DNA of 64,000 nt from a bacterium (lineage in GTDB: Bacteria > Zixibacteria > MSB-5A5 > GN15 > FEB-12), in assembly GCA_020444475.1 (NCBI GenBank), contig JAHLKV010000004.1:148304-212303 (forward strand). Reading direction: 5' to 3'. Under the pieces are notes generated by a model that worked only from the letters and a program-made list of their open reading frames with translations, had not been told where the DNA came from and did no database searches. A program made the position numbers and the translations under genes. The first letter of the stretch is position 1. Each line of letters starts with the position of its first letter. This document shows positions 18,259-28,328 of the stretch, in pieces.

Positions 18259-18301
18259 TCTCAGTCGTTCTTCGTAATCCTGGACATTATCCAAATATTG
18301 A

Positions 18302-18553
18302 GTAGCCCACCCATCTTGGGTGGGATCGATCATACGGGTGCCCCACCCTTTGGGTGGGTTTGATTATCGGCGGGTTCGAAGACGGACACGCCCTACTTTT
18401 CATGTTCAATCGAGTAGCCCATCCCTCTGGGGTGGGGGCGTGGTTGATCGATGGCGGGTTCGAAGACGGACCCGCCCTACAAGACACCGAGGACCCCACC
18501 ATAAATGGTGGGCCACCCGGGCCGCCAGAAACCCACAGCAAGCTGTGGGCGAC
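18302..18553. repeat. Dense REP-like hairpin cluster (seven copies)
   Basis: Within 250 bases lie GTAG+CCCACCC/GGGTGGG (18302-18324), CCCACCC/GGGTGGG (18342-18358), GGCGGGT.../CTAC (18369-18396), GTAG+CCCATCC.../GGGTGGGG (18414-18436), GGCGGGT/ACCCGCC+CTAC (18453-18480), CCCACCATAAATGGTGGG+CCAC (18495-18516), and CCCACAGCAAGCTGTGGG+CGAC (18532-18553). The stems differ but the foot tetranucleotide is the same kind in both orientations. No gene is seen between 18259 and 18873. Confidence 0.8.
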
Positions 18554-18580
18554 CCGATCCGTGTTGTCACAAGTCGTCCT

Positions 18581-18860
18581 GCGCGACGCAGCAAGGGGTT
18601 TGCTGCGCGAATTCGCGCAGTTGGTCCTGTGTGGCGGGTGGCGTGTGATTTGGTCGCACAGGCGAAGGTGGTTGTGAGTCTTTGAGATAGAAGATTGTGT
18701 GTGATTTTGAGACGTCTTGGTACGGCGGTTGCAATACGGCGCGGCGGACGGTGGGATACCATTCCTTTCCTTCCGTTCGAGCGCTGTTAGTGCCTGTCCC
18801 GCCGGGTCGGTGGTCCTGCCACCGCCGAGACCCCCCGCCACCGGCCCGGTGGAAGAAAAC
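18581..18860. repeat. Bipartite intergenic element, copy B
   Basis: Left module with GCGCGACGCAGCAAGGGGTT and CTGCGCGAATTCGCGCAG ends at 18620. Right module from 18746 (GGACGGTGGGA, TTCCTTCCGTTCGAGCGCTG, CCTGTCCCGCCGGG, CCCGGTGGAAGAAAAC) ends at 18860. This copy reaches to 13 bases from the ATG of the following TonB-like gene, so it would form its leader and abut its ribosome site AGGAGTG. In the right module CGGTGG/CCACCG and CCACCGG/CCGGTGG can form hairpins. Confidence 0.7.
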
Positions 18861-18873
18861 AGGAGTGTGAGTC

Positions 18874-19857
18874 ATGCATAGTTACAAGCATTGGCGGTAC
18901 TTGGGGATCGAGCAGAAGCGCCTCTACCAGCGCAACATGATGCTCGGCTGGCTGGTCGTGATCGTTGCGGTCGTAGTCGGCGCCGTGCTGCTTCGATCAT
19001 CAGTGACAAATGTATCGCACGAAACCGGTGGCTTCGGTTTCGGCGGATCGAGTGCCGACGGGCCGGGGGCGTATGGTTCCAAACATGAGATCAATCCTGC
19101 CACACCGGGTGCACCGCTGGGGGGAAGCGGTGCGCTCGGTCGTGTTATAGCGTCGAATCGGGGTCGGAGTGCCTTTCGGGGGGGATTTGTCGAGAACCTC
19201 GTGGTTGTACGCGAGGAGCCTTCGATTGAAATCGTACGACCGGCAGTTACCGATGATCGCGGTGCGCTTGTATTCGAAAGCGCTTTCGGCTTTCCGGACC
19301 TGCCGACATCGTCGGGTGATTCCCCGTACGGGCTGAATGCGGGGATAGGCTGGGGCGATGATGACGGCGAATTTGGCTTGCCGCGCGGAAACCGGTTGCC
19401 GAGGGTACCGTTTCGGCTGCCCGAGCCGCCGGACCGCCGGCCTGAGGACCGTCGCGATCGGAACGGGCGGGTGATTCTCGGCAGTATCGACTGGCCGGGA
19501 GAGCCGGCCCAACCGACCGACACGGGCTATGTCGTGGTCGATATCACGATTTATCCCGACGGTCACATCTCCTATCAGTTCATCGACGAGCACCCGCGCG
19601 GGAAGGGATTCAGGTACGTGACCGAGCAGGCGCTGTTGTATCGGAATCGGTATGAGCCCAAGATTGTCGGCGGACAGCCTGTCGAGACGGTGGTGCGGTT
19701 ATTCGTGACGATATGCCAGGATTGCGAGTCGCGGCTTGATGTGCTGGAGAGCGACGGGCTCGATGTAGCGGCGCTGGATGGTATTTCAGTGTACGACGAG
19801 GTTGATCGGGATTCCGACAGGGAGGAAAAACCAAAACGTCGGCGCAACTCGCCGTAG
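18874..19857 (+). CDS. TonB-like C-terminal domain protein, single membrane anchor
   Basis: 327 residues. A cytoplasmic N-terminus (MHSYKHWRYLGIEQKRLYQR) leads into one helix LGWLVVIVAVVVGAVLL. A long Gly/Pro-rich and acidic linker follows, then a C-terminal domain near residues 205-285 (VVVDITIYPDGHISYQFIDE, NRYEPKIVGGQPVETVVRLF) that resembles the TonB C-terminal fold, ending in an acidic/basic tail. It may pass energy or contact outer-membrane partners, but no ExbB/ExbD genes lie nearby, so the TonB role is uncertain. AGGAGTG precedes the ATG; the bipartite element ends directly ahead. Confidence 0.6.
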   Translation: MHSYKHWRYLGIEQKRLYQRNMMLGWLVVIVAVVVGAVLLRSSVTNVSHETGGFGFGGSSADGPGAYGSKHEINPATPGAPLGGSGALGRVIASNRGRSAFRGGFVENLVVVREEPSIEIVRPAVTDDRGALVFESAFGFPDLPTSSGDSPYGLNAGIGWGDDDGEFGLPRGNRLPRVPFRLPEPPDRRPEDRRDRNGRVILGSIDWPGEPAQPTDTGYVVVDITIYPDGHISYQFIDEHPRGKGFRYVTEQALLYRNRYEPKIVGGQPVETVVRLFVTICQDCESRLDVLESDGLDVAALDGISVYDEVDRDSDREEKPKRRRNSP

Positions 19858-19911
19858 GCGCGGCCTTTTCCTCCTTGCCAAGGTCGGGGTTTCTGCCTAC
19901 TATAGGCCCCT

Positions 19912-20964
19912 ATGAGACTGGGCATAATAGGCAAACCGCAGTCGGGTAAGACGACGGTGTTCAACGCTGCCGCCGGGCAGGAAGTTGCGGTCGGCGATTT
20001 CTCCAAGGCGGTGCACCGGGCGCAGATCAAGGTGCCCGACTCGCGTGTCGACAAACTCGCCGAGATAGTCAATCCCAGGAAAATCACCTACGCCGAGATC
20101 GAGTTGTTTGATGCGCCCGGTCTGTCCGGGCAGGGGAAGGATTCCGGGTCGGTGGAAATCTCGGCCGACCTTCGCGGGGCCGACGCGTTGATCATGGTGG
20201 TCGACGCCTTCTCGGCGGACGCCCGTCCGAAAGCGGATATGCAGAACCTGATCGATGAGATGATTCTGCTGGACGCATCGCATATCGAATCGTTGCTCGA
20301 CAAAAAGACGCGCAAGCGTCAGCTCTCCGGTGACAAGTCCGAAGAGCGTCTTATCGAGATCCTGCAGCGATGTCAGCAGGCGTTGGAACAGGAGACACCG
20401 ATAATCGAGATCGGGCTGGCCGACGAAGAGCACAAGCTGATTCGCGGGTTCACGTTTCTGACCGAAAAGCCGTTGTTGGTGGCGGTCAATATCGGTGAGG
20501 ATTTAATACCTCGCGCCGATGAAATCGCGGCTTCGTATGCCGATATCGTTTCGCCGGGGAAGCGCGAGGTCGCGGTGTTGTGCGGGAAGATCGAGATGGA
20601 ACTGGTGGGACTTGACGATGCCGACCGGGCGGCATTTCTGAACGATCTCGGTATCACGGCGCCGGCAATGGATGTGGTGATTCAGAAGTCGTATGCGTTA
20701 CTGGGATTGATCTCTTTCCTGACACAGGGCGAAAAGGAAGTCCGGGCGTGGACGATACCGCGTGGCTTCAGCGCCCAGCGGGCGGGGAGTGCTATTCACT
20801 CCGATATCGAGCGTGGATTCATCCGCGCCGAAGTCATCACCTACGACGATTTTGTCGAGCTGCAGACGCCGGCGGCGATCAAGGCGGCGGGGAAGATGCG
20901 GCTCGAGGGCAAAGACTATATCGTCGCTGACGGCGACGTTATCCTCTTCCGGTTCAACGTCTAA
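19912..20964 (+). CDS. ychF: YchF-like GTPase/ATPase of the Obg family
   Basis: 350 residues, near the usual 360. It has the P-loop GKPQSGKTT at 7-15, G3 DAPGL, and the unusual G4 NIGE (in LLVAVNIGED) that gives YchF proteins ATP preference over the NKxD of true GTPases. The C-terminal TGS-like (DUF933) domain is visible in FLTQGEKEVRAWTIPRGFSA, AGSAIHSDIERGFIRAEV and the end GKDYIVADGDVILFRFNV. YchF associates with ribosomes and affects stress responses. Short spacing (54 bases) follows the TonB-like gene; the lon gene follows after 126 bases. Confidence 0.85.
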   Translation: MRLGIIGKPQSGKTTVFNAAAGQEVAVGDFSKAVHRAQIKVPDSRVDKLAEIVNPRKITYAEIELFDAPGLSGQGKDSGSVEISADLRGADALIMVVDAFSADARPKADMQNLIDEMILLDASHIESLLDKKTRKRQLSGDKSEERLIEILQRCQQALEQETPIIEIGLADEEHKLIRGFTFLTEKPLLVAVNIGEDLIPRADEIAASYADIVSPGKREVAVLCGKIEMELVGLDDADRAAFLNDLGITAPAMDVVIQKSYALLGLISFLTQGEKEVRAWTIPRGFSAQRAGSAIHSDIERGFIRAEVITYDDFVELQTPAAIKAAGKMRLEGKDYIVADGDVILFRFNV

Positions 20965-21090
20965 GCGGGGAACAAGGACCCGCGAATCCCGTTACACACA
21001 ATGCCCCTGTTCAAAACTTGCGCAGGGATGCCGAAAGTATGATTATGGTTTACCGGAACGAAAATCTTCGCAGGAAACTGTATACAGGAT

Positions 21091-23490
21091 ATGGAACAGA
21101 CACAGACAGACATTGCTGAGACGAAAGAAAGTGGCTCCTCGGTAGTCCCGATTCTCCCGCTCAAAGGGACGGTCGTCTATCCGTTTTTGGTGGTGCCGCT
21201 GATGATACAAGAGGCGGAGTATGTCCGCCTGGTCGACGAAGCCTTGATGCGTGGGTCGCGGATAGGCCTGTTCGTGCAGAAGGATCCACAGAAAGAACAT
21301 CCCGAACCGGGAGACCTGCACGAGATTGGCGCGTCGGGGAATATTCTCAAGATGCTTCGTTTCCCCGACGGAACGGTGCGGTTTCTGATTCAGGGATTGT
21401 CGCGAGTGCGAATCAAGCGGTTTGCGACGACTGAGCCGTATCTGTCCGGTGAGATCGAAGAGATCGAGGATATCAACACCAATCCGGTGAAGACGGAGGC
21501 GCAGCAGCGCTCGGTCCTGGCTGCCGTGAAGAAGCTGGTCGATTTGGCGCCGTACCTGAATGAAGAGTTCCACGTCTCGGTCATCAACCAGGACACTATC
21601 TCGAAGCAGGCCGATTTCGTGGCTTCGAATCTGAATGTCACGCTCGAAGATAAACAGGCCATACTGGCCGAGCCGGATGTCAACGCACGGCTGAAGATGC
21701 TGTACCAGTGGATTTCGAAAGAGATCGAGGTGCTGGAGTTATCGCAAAAGATTCAGGCCGAAGCAGCCAGTGAGCTGGGCAAGTCGCAGCGTGAGTATAT
21801 TCTTCGCGAGCAGTTGAAGGCGATCCGTCGCGAACTCGGCGAAGCCGACGGTAAGGCTGATCTGGACGAGTTTGATGTGAAGATTAAAGAAGCGGCGATG
21901 CCGGAGTATGCGGAGAAGGCGGCCTTCAAGGAGCTGGATCGACTTCGTCAAATGAATCCGTCTTCGGCGGAGTACACGGTAGCCCGGACGTATCTGGACT
22001 GGCTGGTGGCGTTGCCGTGGTCGAGTTCGACGAAAGACATCCTCGATCTGAAGAAGGCCAAGCGGATTCTCGATGAAGATCACTACGATCTCGAGAAGGT
22101 AAAGGACCGCATTCTCGAGCACCTGGCGGTTCGCAAACTGAAGTCTGATATCAAGGGGCCGATCATTTGTTTCGTCGGTCCTCCCGGGGTCGGGAAGACC
22201 TCGCTCGGTCGTTCGATCGCCCGGGCCATGGGGCGGAAGTTCGCTCGCGTGGCGCTGGGTGGGATGCGCGATGAAGCGGAGATTCGGGGACATCGGAGGA
22301 CGTATATCGGATCGATGCCGGGGCGGATCATCCAGAGTATTCGTCGGTGTGAGTCGAACAACCCGATCATCATGCTCGATGAGATAGACAAACTGGGTTC
22401 CGATTTCCGGGGCGATCCGGCCTCGGCGCTGCTGGAAGTGCTCGATCCGGAGCAGAACAACACGTTTTCGGATCACTATCTGGATATCGCGTTTGATTTG
22501 TCGAAGGTGATGTTTATCACGACGGCCAACTGGCTGGAGCCGATCCCACCGGTCCTTCGCGACCGCATGGAAGTGATTCGCATTCCCGGCTACACCGATA
22601 TCGAGAAGCTGCAGATCGCCCGGCGTCATCTGTTTCCCAAGCAGCTGGAGAACCACGGCCTGAACAACGACCACATGGATCTCAAGGATGGCGCGATTCG
22701 GACGTTGATCGATGGCTACACGCGCGAAGCGGGGCTTCGCAATCTCGAGCGGGAGATCGCCTCGGTCACCCGCAAGGTGGCACGGAAGGTGGCCAGTGGC
22801 CGGTCGCACAAGAAGCATATTATCGACAGCAAGGATATTCCGAGACTGCTCGGGCCGATCCGTTTCACCCGCGAGGTATTGACCCGGCAGGGGTGGATCG
22901 GGGTGGTGCCGGGGCTCGCCTATACCGCAGTGGGTGGCGAGGTGTTGTTTGTCGAGGCGACCTCGATGCCCGGCAAGCAGGGGATGACCCTGACCGGACA
23001 TCTCGGCGACGTCATGAAGGAGTCGGCGCAGGCCGCGTTGTCGTTTATCCGTTCGAACTATGATGCGCTCGGTATCAAGGCCGATGCATTCAGGGAGTCC
23101 GAGCTTCACATTCACGTGCCGGCGGGGGCGACGCCGAAGGACGGGCCGTCGGCAGGTATCACCATGGCGGTGGCGTTGGCGTCGCTCTACACCAAATGTC
23201 CGGTCAAACCGTGTCTGGCGATGACCGGGGAGATCACGCTCCGTGGCGAACTGCTGCCGATCGGCGGTCTGAAAGAGAAGCTGTTGGCGGCGGTGCGACT
23301 GGGTGTCGATACCGTCATTTTGCCGGAGGGCAATCGCAAAGATGTGACGGAGCTTCCCGTCGAAGTCCGGAAGAAACTGAAGATGAAGTTCTTCTCGGAT
23401 GTTCTGTCGGCTATTGCCTATGCTCTGGACAAGCCCGCTGCCAGGAAGACGGCGAAGCGCGGTCGGGCAAAGAAGTCGGCCAAAAAATAG
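21091..23490 (+). CDS. lon: ATP-dependent protease Lon (LonA)
   Basis: 799 residues, the usual LonA length. N-terminal substrate-binding domain (VPILPLKGTVVYPFLVVPL), coiled middle part with ILREQLKAIRRELGE, AAA+ with Walker A GPPGVGKTS at about 365, Walker B IIMLDEIDKL, and C-terminal serine-lysine protease domain with Ser about 687 in KDGPSAGIT and the partner Lys about 43 residues on in GGLKEKLLAA. It degrades damaged and regulatory proteins in the cytoplasm. The Lys-rich tail (KRGRAKKSAKK) is a lineage feature. The next gene starts 13 bases after its stop. Confidence 0.96.
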   Translation: MEQTQTDIAETKESGSSVVPILPLKGTVVYPFLVVPLMIQEAEYVRLVDEALMRGSRIGLFVQKDPQKEHPEPGDLHEIGASGNILKMLRFPDGTVRFLIQGLSRVRIKRFATTEPYLSGEIEEIEDINTNPVKTEAQQRSVLAAVKKLVDLAPYLNEEFHVSVINQDTISKQADFVASNLNVTLEDKQAILAEPDVNARLKMLYQWISKEIEVLELSQKIQAEAASELGKSQREYILREQLKAIRRELGEADGKADLDEFDVKIKEAAMPEYAEKAAFKELDRLRQMNPSSAEYTVARTYLDWLVALPWSSSTKDILDLKKAKRILDEDHYDLEKVKDRILEHLAVRKLKSDIKGPIICFVGPPGVGKTSLGRSIARAMGRKFARVALGGMRDEAEIRGHRRTYIGSMPGRIIQSIRRCESNNPIIMLDEIDKLGSDFRGDPASALLEVLDPEQNNTFSDHYLDIAFDLSKVMFITTANWLEPIPPVLRDRMEVIRIPGYTDIEKLQIARRHLFPKQLENHGLNNDHMDLKDGAIRTLIDGYTREAGLRNLEREIASVTRKVARKVASGRSHKKHIIDSKDIPRLLGPIRFTREVLTRQGWIGVVPGLAYTAVGGEVLFVEATSMPGKQGMTLTGHLGDVMKESAQAALSFIRSNYDALGIKADAFRESELHIHVPAGATPKDGPSAGITMAVALASLYTKCPVKPCLAMTGEITLRGELLPIGGLKEKLLAAVRLGVDTVILPEGNRKDVTELPVEVRKKLKMKFFSDVLSAIAYALDKPAARKTAKRGRAKKSAKK

Positions 23491-23503
23491 CCAGGGACGT
23501 CAT

Positions 23504-25048
23504 ATGAAACTGGTCACCTCGGCCCAGATGCGGGCCATCGACCACGAGACAATTCACACGGTCGGTATCCCCGGCCCGGAGTTGATGGAAAACGCCGGGC
23601 GGGGGATAGCCGCCGAAATCCTCTCCGATCATATCTCAGAGCCTGAAGACACGCACGTGGTCGTTTTTTGCGGCAAGGGGAACAACGGCGGCGACGGGTT
23701 TGTCATCGCACGGTATCTGCATGAGAGTGATGTGCAGGTGTCGGTGTTGTTTATCGGTCCGGTCGGGAAGTTGTCCGAGGACGCGAAGCTGAACTACGAC
23801 CTGGCGGTGAAGGTTGGGGTCGAGATTCAGGAGCTGACGGAGATCGAGGAGCTTCCCGAGGTACTCGAGTGCGATATCGTGGTAGATGCGATTTTCGGGA
23901 CCGGGTTCGAAGGAGCGCCGCGTGGTTTGGCCGGGCAGTTGATCGAGTATATCAACCGGCAGGAAGTCGAAGTCATCTCGGTCGATATGCCTTCGGGATT
24001 ACACGCCGACACGGGTGAGCACGAAGGGGCGGTGATCGAGGCGAGTTACACGTATACGTTGGCGCTGCCGAAATATGGGTTGTATCTGACACCGGGTCGG
24101 GAGTTGTCCGGTGTGACCGAGACGGTGCCGATTGGGATCCCCGATGAGGTTATCGAGGCGGCGCAGTTCCCCGATGAATTGATATCGCCGGAAATGGTGA
24201 TCGATATGCTTCCGGTGCGAAAGCCGGATGGTCACAAGGGAGATTTTGGCAAGCTGCTGCTGGTGGCCGGGTCGACCGGGTTGACCGGAGCAGCGTGTAT
24301 GGCCGGGCAGGCGGCGGTGCGGTGTGGATCGGGGTTGATCAAGATCGCGTGTCCGCACACTGTGCTGCCGGTGATAGCATCGAAGCTGACTGAAGTGATG
24401 ACGTACCCGCTTCCCGATGTCGCGAAAAAGGGTGCGTTAGCGGTTCGCTCGCTGGGAGAGATTCGGGCGCTGCTGAAAGAGCATGATGCACTGGTGCTGG
24501 GGCCGGGGATCGGGCGGCATCGCGAGACATTTGAGCTGGTGCGTCGTCTGGTAGCGAAATTGGACAGGCCGACGATTATCGATGCCGACGGTTTGAATGC
24601 GCTGGCCGAAAATCTCGATATAATTCGGGGGTGTTCGGCGCCGCTGGTTCTGACGCCGCATCCGGGAGAGTTCAAACGACTGACCGGGCTGGATGTGCCC
24701 GAGGATTTCCGCGAACGCTGTGCGATTGCGCGTGATGTCGCGACCGATCTCGGGGTCGTGCTGGTGCTGAAAGGATCGCCGACCGTGATCGGTGAGCCGG
24801 GCGGATTGACGTATGTTAATCAGACCGGCAACGAGGGGATGGCGACCGGCGGGTCGGGGGATGTGTTGTCGGGGATGATCGGGTCGTTTCTGGGGCAGGG
24901 GATGACGCCGATCGAGGCTGCTATCGCCGGGGTGTTCATTCACGGTATGACGGGTGATCTGGCGGCCGAGGGGTATACCAGTCGGGCGATGATCCCAACC
25001 GATATGATTTCATTCCTGCCGAAGGCGTTTGCGCTGCTGGAGGGGTAG
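23504..25048 (+). CDS. nnr: Bifunctional NAD(P)H-hydrate epimerase / ADP-dependent dehydratase
   Basis: 514 residues from ATG 23504. The N-terminal half is the epimerase (MRAIDHETIHTVGIPGPELM, FCGKGNNGGDGFVIARYL), and the C-terminal half the dehydratase of the ribokinase-like fold (HKGDFGKLLLVAGSTGLTGA, LTPHPGEFKRL, and GNEGMATGGSGDVLSGMIGS with the phosphate-binding Gly loop). Together they repair hydrated NADH and NADPH. An upstream in-frame start inside lon is not credible. The gene ends at a stem-loop shared with secA. Confidence 0.94.
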   Translation: MKLVTSAQMRAIDHETIHTVGIPGPELMENAGRGIAAEILSDHISEPEDTHVVVFCGKGNNGGDGFVIARYLHESDVQVSVLFIGPVGKLSEDAKLNYDLAVKVGVEIQELTEIEELPEVLECDIVVDAIFGTGFEGAPRGLAGQLIEYINRQEVEVISVDMPSGLHADTGEHEGAVIEASYTYTLALPKYGLYLTPGRELSGVTETVPIGIPDEVIEAAQFPDELISPEMVIDMLPVRKPDGHKGDFGKLLLVAGSTGLTGAACMAGQAAVRCGSGLIKIACPHTVLPVIASKLTEVMTYPLPDVAKKGALAVRSLGEIRALLKEHDALVLGPGIGRHRETFELVRRLVAKLDRPTIIDADGLNALAENLDIIRGCSAPLVLTPHPGEFKRLTGLDVPEDFRERCAIARDVATDLGVVLVLKGSPTVIGEPGGLTYVNQTGNEGMATGGSGDVLSGMIGSFLGQGMTPIEAAIAGVFIHGMTGDLAAEGYTSRAMIPTDMISFLPKAFALLEG

Positions 25049-25067
25049 GGTTCACTACCCCTTATTC
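25042..25067. terminator. Bidirectional terminator between nnr and secA
   Basis: GGGGTAG (25042-25048, including the nnr stop codon) pairs with CTACCCC (25055-25061), followed by TTATT. It lies between two convergent genes and could stop both transcripts, though the T run is short. Confidence 0.6.
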
Positions 25068-25081
25068 CGACGACATTGCTA

Positions 25082-28054
25082 CTACCCGTTCGCCCCGTGG
25101 CATTTCTTGTACTTCTTGCCGGAGCCGCAGGGACAAGGATCGTTGCGGCCGACCTTGGGATAGTCGCGCCGCACGGTGCGCTGGCCGCTACCCGCCTGGG
25201 ACGCTTCGGCCATCGGATTTTTCTCCTGCTGACCGCTGGGGTCCTGTACGGCCGCTGAAGCATAGCCCATGCCGGTAGAGTCGGCGTGTTGAGCCACCAT
25301 CGCAGGCTGGCGCTGCTGCTGTTCCTGTTCGGGGACGCGGACCTGCAGTTTGTAGACGAGGTTGACGATCTCTCGATCGATGGCGCCGATCATCTTCTCG
25401 AAAATGCCAAACGCTTCGCGCTTGTAGATATCGATCGGCTTGCCCATCGCGCCGTGGTAGGCGCGCAGGCCGATACCGGCGCGGAGCTCGTCCATCTCGG
25501 CAAGATGGTCGCGCCAGTGGCGGTCGATCGTGGAGAGGACGGCATAGCGCTCGAGCTGGCGCATGATATTCTCGCCGTAAGCGGACTCTTTCTGCTCGTA
25601 GATCTTCGTGACCAACTCCAGCGAGACAGCTTTGAGCTTCTCGTGCGAGAGTTTCTCGATGTGCTCTTCGGGGATACGAAGGTTGACGAGGAAGGTCTTG
25701 CGAAGTTCATCGAGGTAGCCGTTCAGATTCCAGTTCTCGGCGTACTCGACCTTGGCCGGGCAGTACTCGTCGATGAGCGACTGCACGACGTCGTCGATCA
25801 GTTCGACAACTTCTTCCTTGATTGATTCGCGTTCGAGCGCGGCGAGACGTCGCTCGTAGATCCACTTACGCTGGACGTTCATGACATCGTCATATTCCAG
25901 CGTGTGTTTGCGGATGGCGAAGTTCTGGGCTTCGACTTTCTTCTGGGCGCGTTCGATGGCGTTGGTCACCATCTTGTGCGTGATGACTTCGCCCTCTTCG
26001 ATGCCCAGACGGTCCATGAGGGAGCCGAGCCGGTCGCCGCCGAAGAGGCGCATCAGGTCGTCCTCGAGAGAGAGGAAAAAGATCGATGAGCCGGGGTCGC
26101 CCTGACGGCCGGCGCGGCCGCGGAGCTGGCGGTCGATTCTTCGGGAGTCGTGGCGCTCGGTGCCGAGGATGTGGAGTCCGCCGGCATCTATGACACCGGG
26201 GCCGAGCTTGATATCGGTACCGCGACCGGCCATGTTGGTGGCGATTGTCACCGCTCCGGATTGTCCGGCATTGGCGACGATTTCCGCTTCGCGCTGGTGC
26301 TGTTTGGCGTTGAGGACGTTGTGTGGAATCCCCTGCCGTTTCAGCATACGCGAAAGCGTCTCGGAGACTTCAACTGAGATCGTGCCGACCAGGACGGGGC
26401 GGCCCTGATGGTGTTTCTCGGTGATTTCATCGACGATGGCGTTGTATTTCTCTCGTCGGGTGCGATAGATGCAATCATTCATGTCATCGCGCACACACGG
26501 CAGGTTGGTCGGGATGACGGTGACGTCCATCTTGTAGATATCCCAGAACTCCGGTGCTTCGGTCTCGGCCGTACCGGTCATGCCGGCGAGCTTGTCGTAC
26601 ATGCGGAAGTAGTTCTGGAGGGTGATGGTTGCGAGGGTCTGGCTTTCGGCTTCGATCTTGACGCTCTCTTTGGCTTCGATAGCCTGATGCAGTCCGTCGG
26701 AGTAGCGCCGACCGGGGAGAATACGGCCGGTGAATTCGTCGACGATCATCACCTTGCCTTCCTGTACGACATACTCGACGTCTTTCTCGTAGAGGGAGTA
26801 GGCGCGCAGGAGCTGGTCGATGGCGTGGACTTTCTCGGAGCGCTCGGCGTGGATCTTGTACAACTCCTCGGTTTTTTTCTGGCGCTCTTCGGCGGAGAGA
26901 GACTCGTCGCCGTCCAGTTCGGAGAGTTGGGTAGATAGATCAGGAATCTCAAACAGGCGCTGTTCTTCGGGGGAGAACTGGCTGTTGCCGAGATCGGTCA
27001 GGGCGATAGAGTGCTCGCGCTCGTCGATGAAGAAATAAAGGCGGTCGTCGATTTCGTGCAGGCGCTTGTCACGCATGTACGCCGACTCAACATCGGTGAC
27101 AAGCTGCTGGACACCGGGCTCTTTGAGGACCTTGAGCAGGCGCTTGTTTTTCGGAGCCCCCCGCCGGACGGCGAGCAGCTTGGAGCCGGCCTCGAACTGG
27201 TCGTCGGACTTCTCACCTTCGAGCAGCTTCTCCGCTTCGGCGATCATCTCATTGAGCAAATTGGTCTGTTTGCGGACGAGTGTTTCGACCGTCGGCTTCA
27301 TCTGGCGATAGCGATCGTGTCCACTGGCTTCGACCTGTCCGGAGATGATCAGCGGCGTGCGGGCTTCGTCGATCAAGATCGAGTCGACCTCGTCGATGAT
27401 CGCATAGTAGTAATTCCGGTGGACGCGGTCGTCGGCGCGCTGGGCCATGTTGTCGCGGAGGTAGTCGAATCCGAACTCGTTGGCGGTGCCGAAGGTGACG
27501 TCGCACAGGTAGGCTTCGCGACGCTCTTCGTTGTTCATCTGATTCTGGATGACGCCGACCGTCAGGCCGAGGTATTCGTAGATTTTGCCCATCCACTCGC
27601 GGTCGCGCATGGCGAGGTAGTCGTTGACGGTGACGATGTGGACGCCTTTGCCGGAGAGGGCATTGAGGTAGGTCGGCAGGGTGGCGACCAGCGTCTTACC
27701 CTCACCGGTGGCCATTTCGGCGATCTTGCCTTCGTGCAGGACAACGCCGCCCATGAGCTGAACGTCGAAATGAACCATGTTCCACTCGGTCTCCTGACCG
27801 ACGACCGACCAGCTGGTGCCGACATGGCGTCGGCAGGCTTCCTTGACGACCGCGAACGCTTCGGGAAGGATGTCATCGAGGGTTTCCCCGTTGACCAGTC
27901 TATCCCGGAATTCGGTTGTCTTACCGCGCAGTTCCTCTTCGCTGAGCGAGCTCAGTTTGGCGAACTGTTCGTTGATGGCCTCCACGGTGGGAGTGAGGCG
28001 CTTTACCTCGCGGTCATGTTTTGTTCCGAATACTCTTGTAATCAGGTTCCACAT
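25082..28054 (-). CDS. secA: Preprotein translocase ATPase SecA
   Basis: 990 residues from ATG 28054, the conserved [12 protein letters not shown] start; the frame extends to 28126 but that would place the start across the promoter. It has Walker [10 protein letters not shown], the DEAD-like [15 protein letters not shown], the PPXD and helical scaffold regions ([33 protein letters not shown]), and a C-terminal SEC-C zinc motif [16 protein letters not shown]. SecA drives secretion through SecYEG, matching the many exported proteins in this window. About 60 residues of extra length over the shortest homologues lie in the central region ([18 protein letters not shown]), an insertion in the family. 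Confidence 0.97.
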   Translation of the reverse strand: MWNLITRVFGTKHDREVKRLTPTVEAINEQFAKLSSLSEEELRGKTTEFRDRLVNGETLDDILPEAFAVVKEACRRHVGTSWSVVGQETEWNMVHFDVQLMGGVVLHEGKIAEMATGEGKTLVATLPTYLNALSGKGVHIVTVNDYLAMRDREWMGKIYEYLGLTVGVIQNQMNNEERREAYLCDVTFGTANEFGFDYLRDNMAQRADDRVHRNYYYAIIDEVDSILIDEARTPLIISGQVEASGHDRYRQMKPTVETLVRKQTNLLNEMIAEAEKLLEGEKSDDQFEAGSKLLAVRRGAPKNKRLLKVLKEPGVQQLVTDVESAYMRDKRLHEIDDRLYFFIDEREHSIALTDLGNSQFSPEEQRLFEIPDLSTQLSELDGDESLSAEERQKKTEELYKIHAERSEKVHAIDQLLRAYSLYEKDVEYVVQEGKVMIVDEFTGRILPGRRYSDGLHQAIEAKESVKIEAESQTLATITLQNYFRMYDKLAGMTGTAETEAPEFWDIYKMDVTVIPTNLPCVRDDMNDCIYRTRREKYNAIVDEITEKHHQGRPVLVGTISVEVSETLSRMLKRQGIPHNVLNAKQHQREAEIVANAGQSGAVTIATNMAGRGTDIKLGPGVIDAGGLHILGTERHDSRRIDRQLRGRAGRQGDPGSSIFFLSLEDDLMRLFGGDRLGSLMDRLGIEEGEVITHKMVTNAIERAQKKVEAQNFAIRKHTLEYDDVMNVQRKWIYERRLAALERESIKEEVVELIDDVVQSLIDEYCPAKVEYAENWNLNGYLDELRKTFLVNLRIPEEHIEKLSHEKLKAVSLELVTKIYEQKESAYGENIMRQLERYAVLSTIDRHWRDHLAEMDELRAGIGLRAYHGAMGKPIDIYKREAFGIFEKMIGAIDREIVNLVYKLQVRVPEQEQQQRQPAMVAQHADSTGMGYASAAVQDPSGQQEKNPMAEASQAGSGQRTVRRDYPKVGRNDPCPCGSGKKYKKCHGANG

Positions 28055-28100
28055 AGCAGTCAGATGGTTCCCTGTAGGTAAATTTCCATTTTCTCGTGTA

Positions 28101-28130
28101 ATTATACACGATAGTACATTTGCCAATCAA
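28101..28130 (-). promoter_or_regulatory. Sigma-70 type promoter of secA
   Basis: On the minus strand TTGATT and a perfect TATAAT are separated by 18 bases. Transcription should begin near 28094, about 40 bases before ATG 28054. The block sits in the only AT-rich part of the divergent spacer between secA and rsgA. Confidence 0.65.
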
Positions 28131-28151
28131 TTACAATCGAAGCCTGATCTG

Positions 28152-28199
28152 GGGCGGCGCCTCTCCCGCAGGGCGGCGCCTTTGTCCTTGGGCGGCGCT
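28152..28199. repeat. Three direct repeats GGGCGGCGC
   Basis: GGGCGGCGC occurs three times at about 19-20 base spacing, followed by CGCCGGGGG. They lie between secA and rsgA; they could be a protein-binding array or simple GC-rich repeats. No known regulator consensus is matched. Confidence 0.4.
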
Positions 28200-28328
28200 T
28201 CCGCCGGGGGACCGGTCTCTCAAGTATGTCTTCAGGGAATACAACAATCGGAGCGGGCGAGGGTGCCCGTTTGGTGCCGGTATTGATTCCTTGCCGATGA
28301 GCCGGGTCGGACGTACTTTGCGAGTAAT

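Noticed and set aside
17212..18333. Long minus-strand frame opposite the AAA+ part of the TPR activator
   Set aside because: Same effect: the sense protein has all family motifs, the antisense product is Arg/Gly/His-rich with no known fold.
18302..18553. Possible CRISPR array
   Set aside because: The hairpins differ in sequence, spacing is irregular, and no cas gene is present in the window.
10250..18841. Shared antisense peptide (GQALTALERKERNGIPPSAA type) in both copies of the bipartite element
   Set aside because: It arises because the right module is a repeated DNA element; the frames around it do not match each other and lack start sites, so a protein is not supported.
27011..28081. 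356-codon plus-strand frame opposite secA
   Set aside because: Antisense of a highly conserved gene; no independent start signals.
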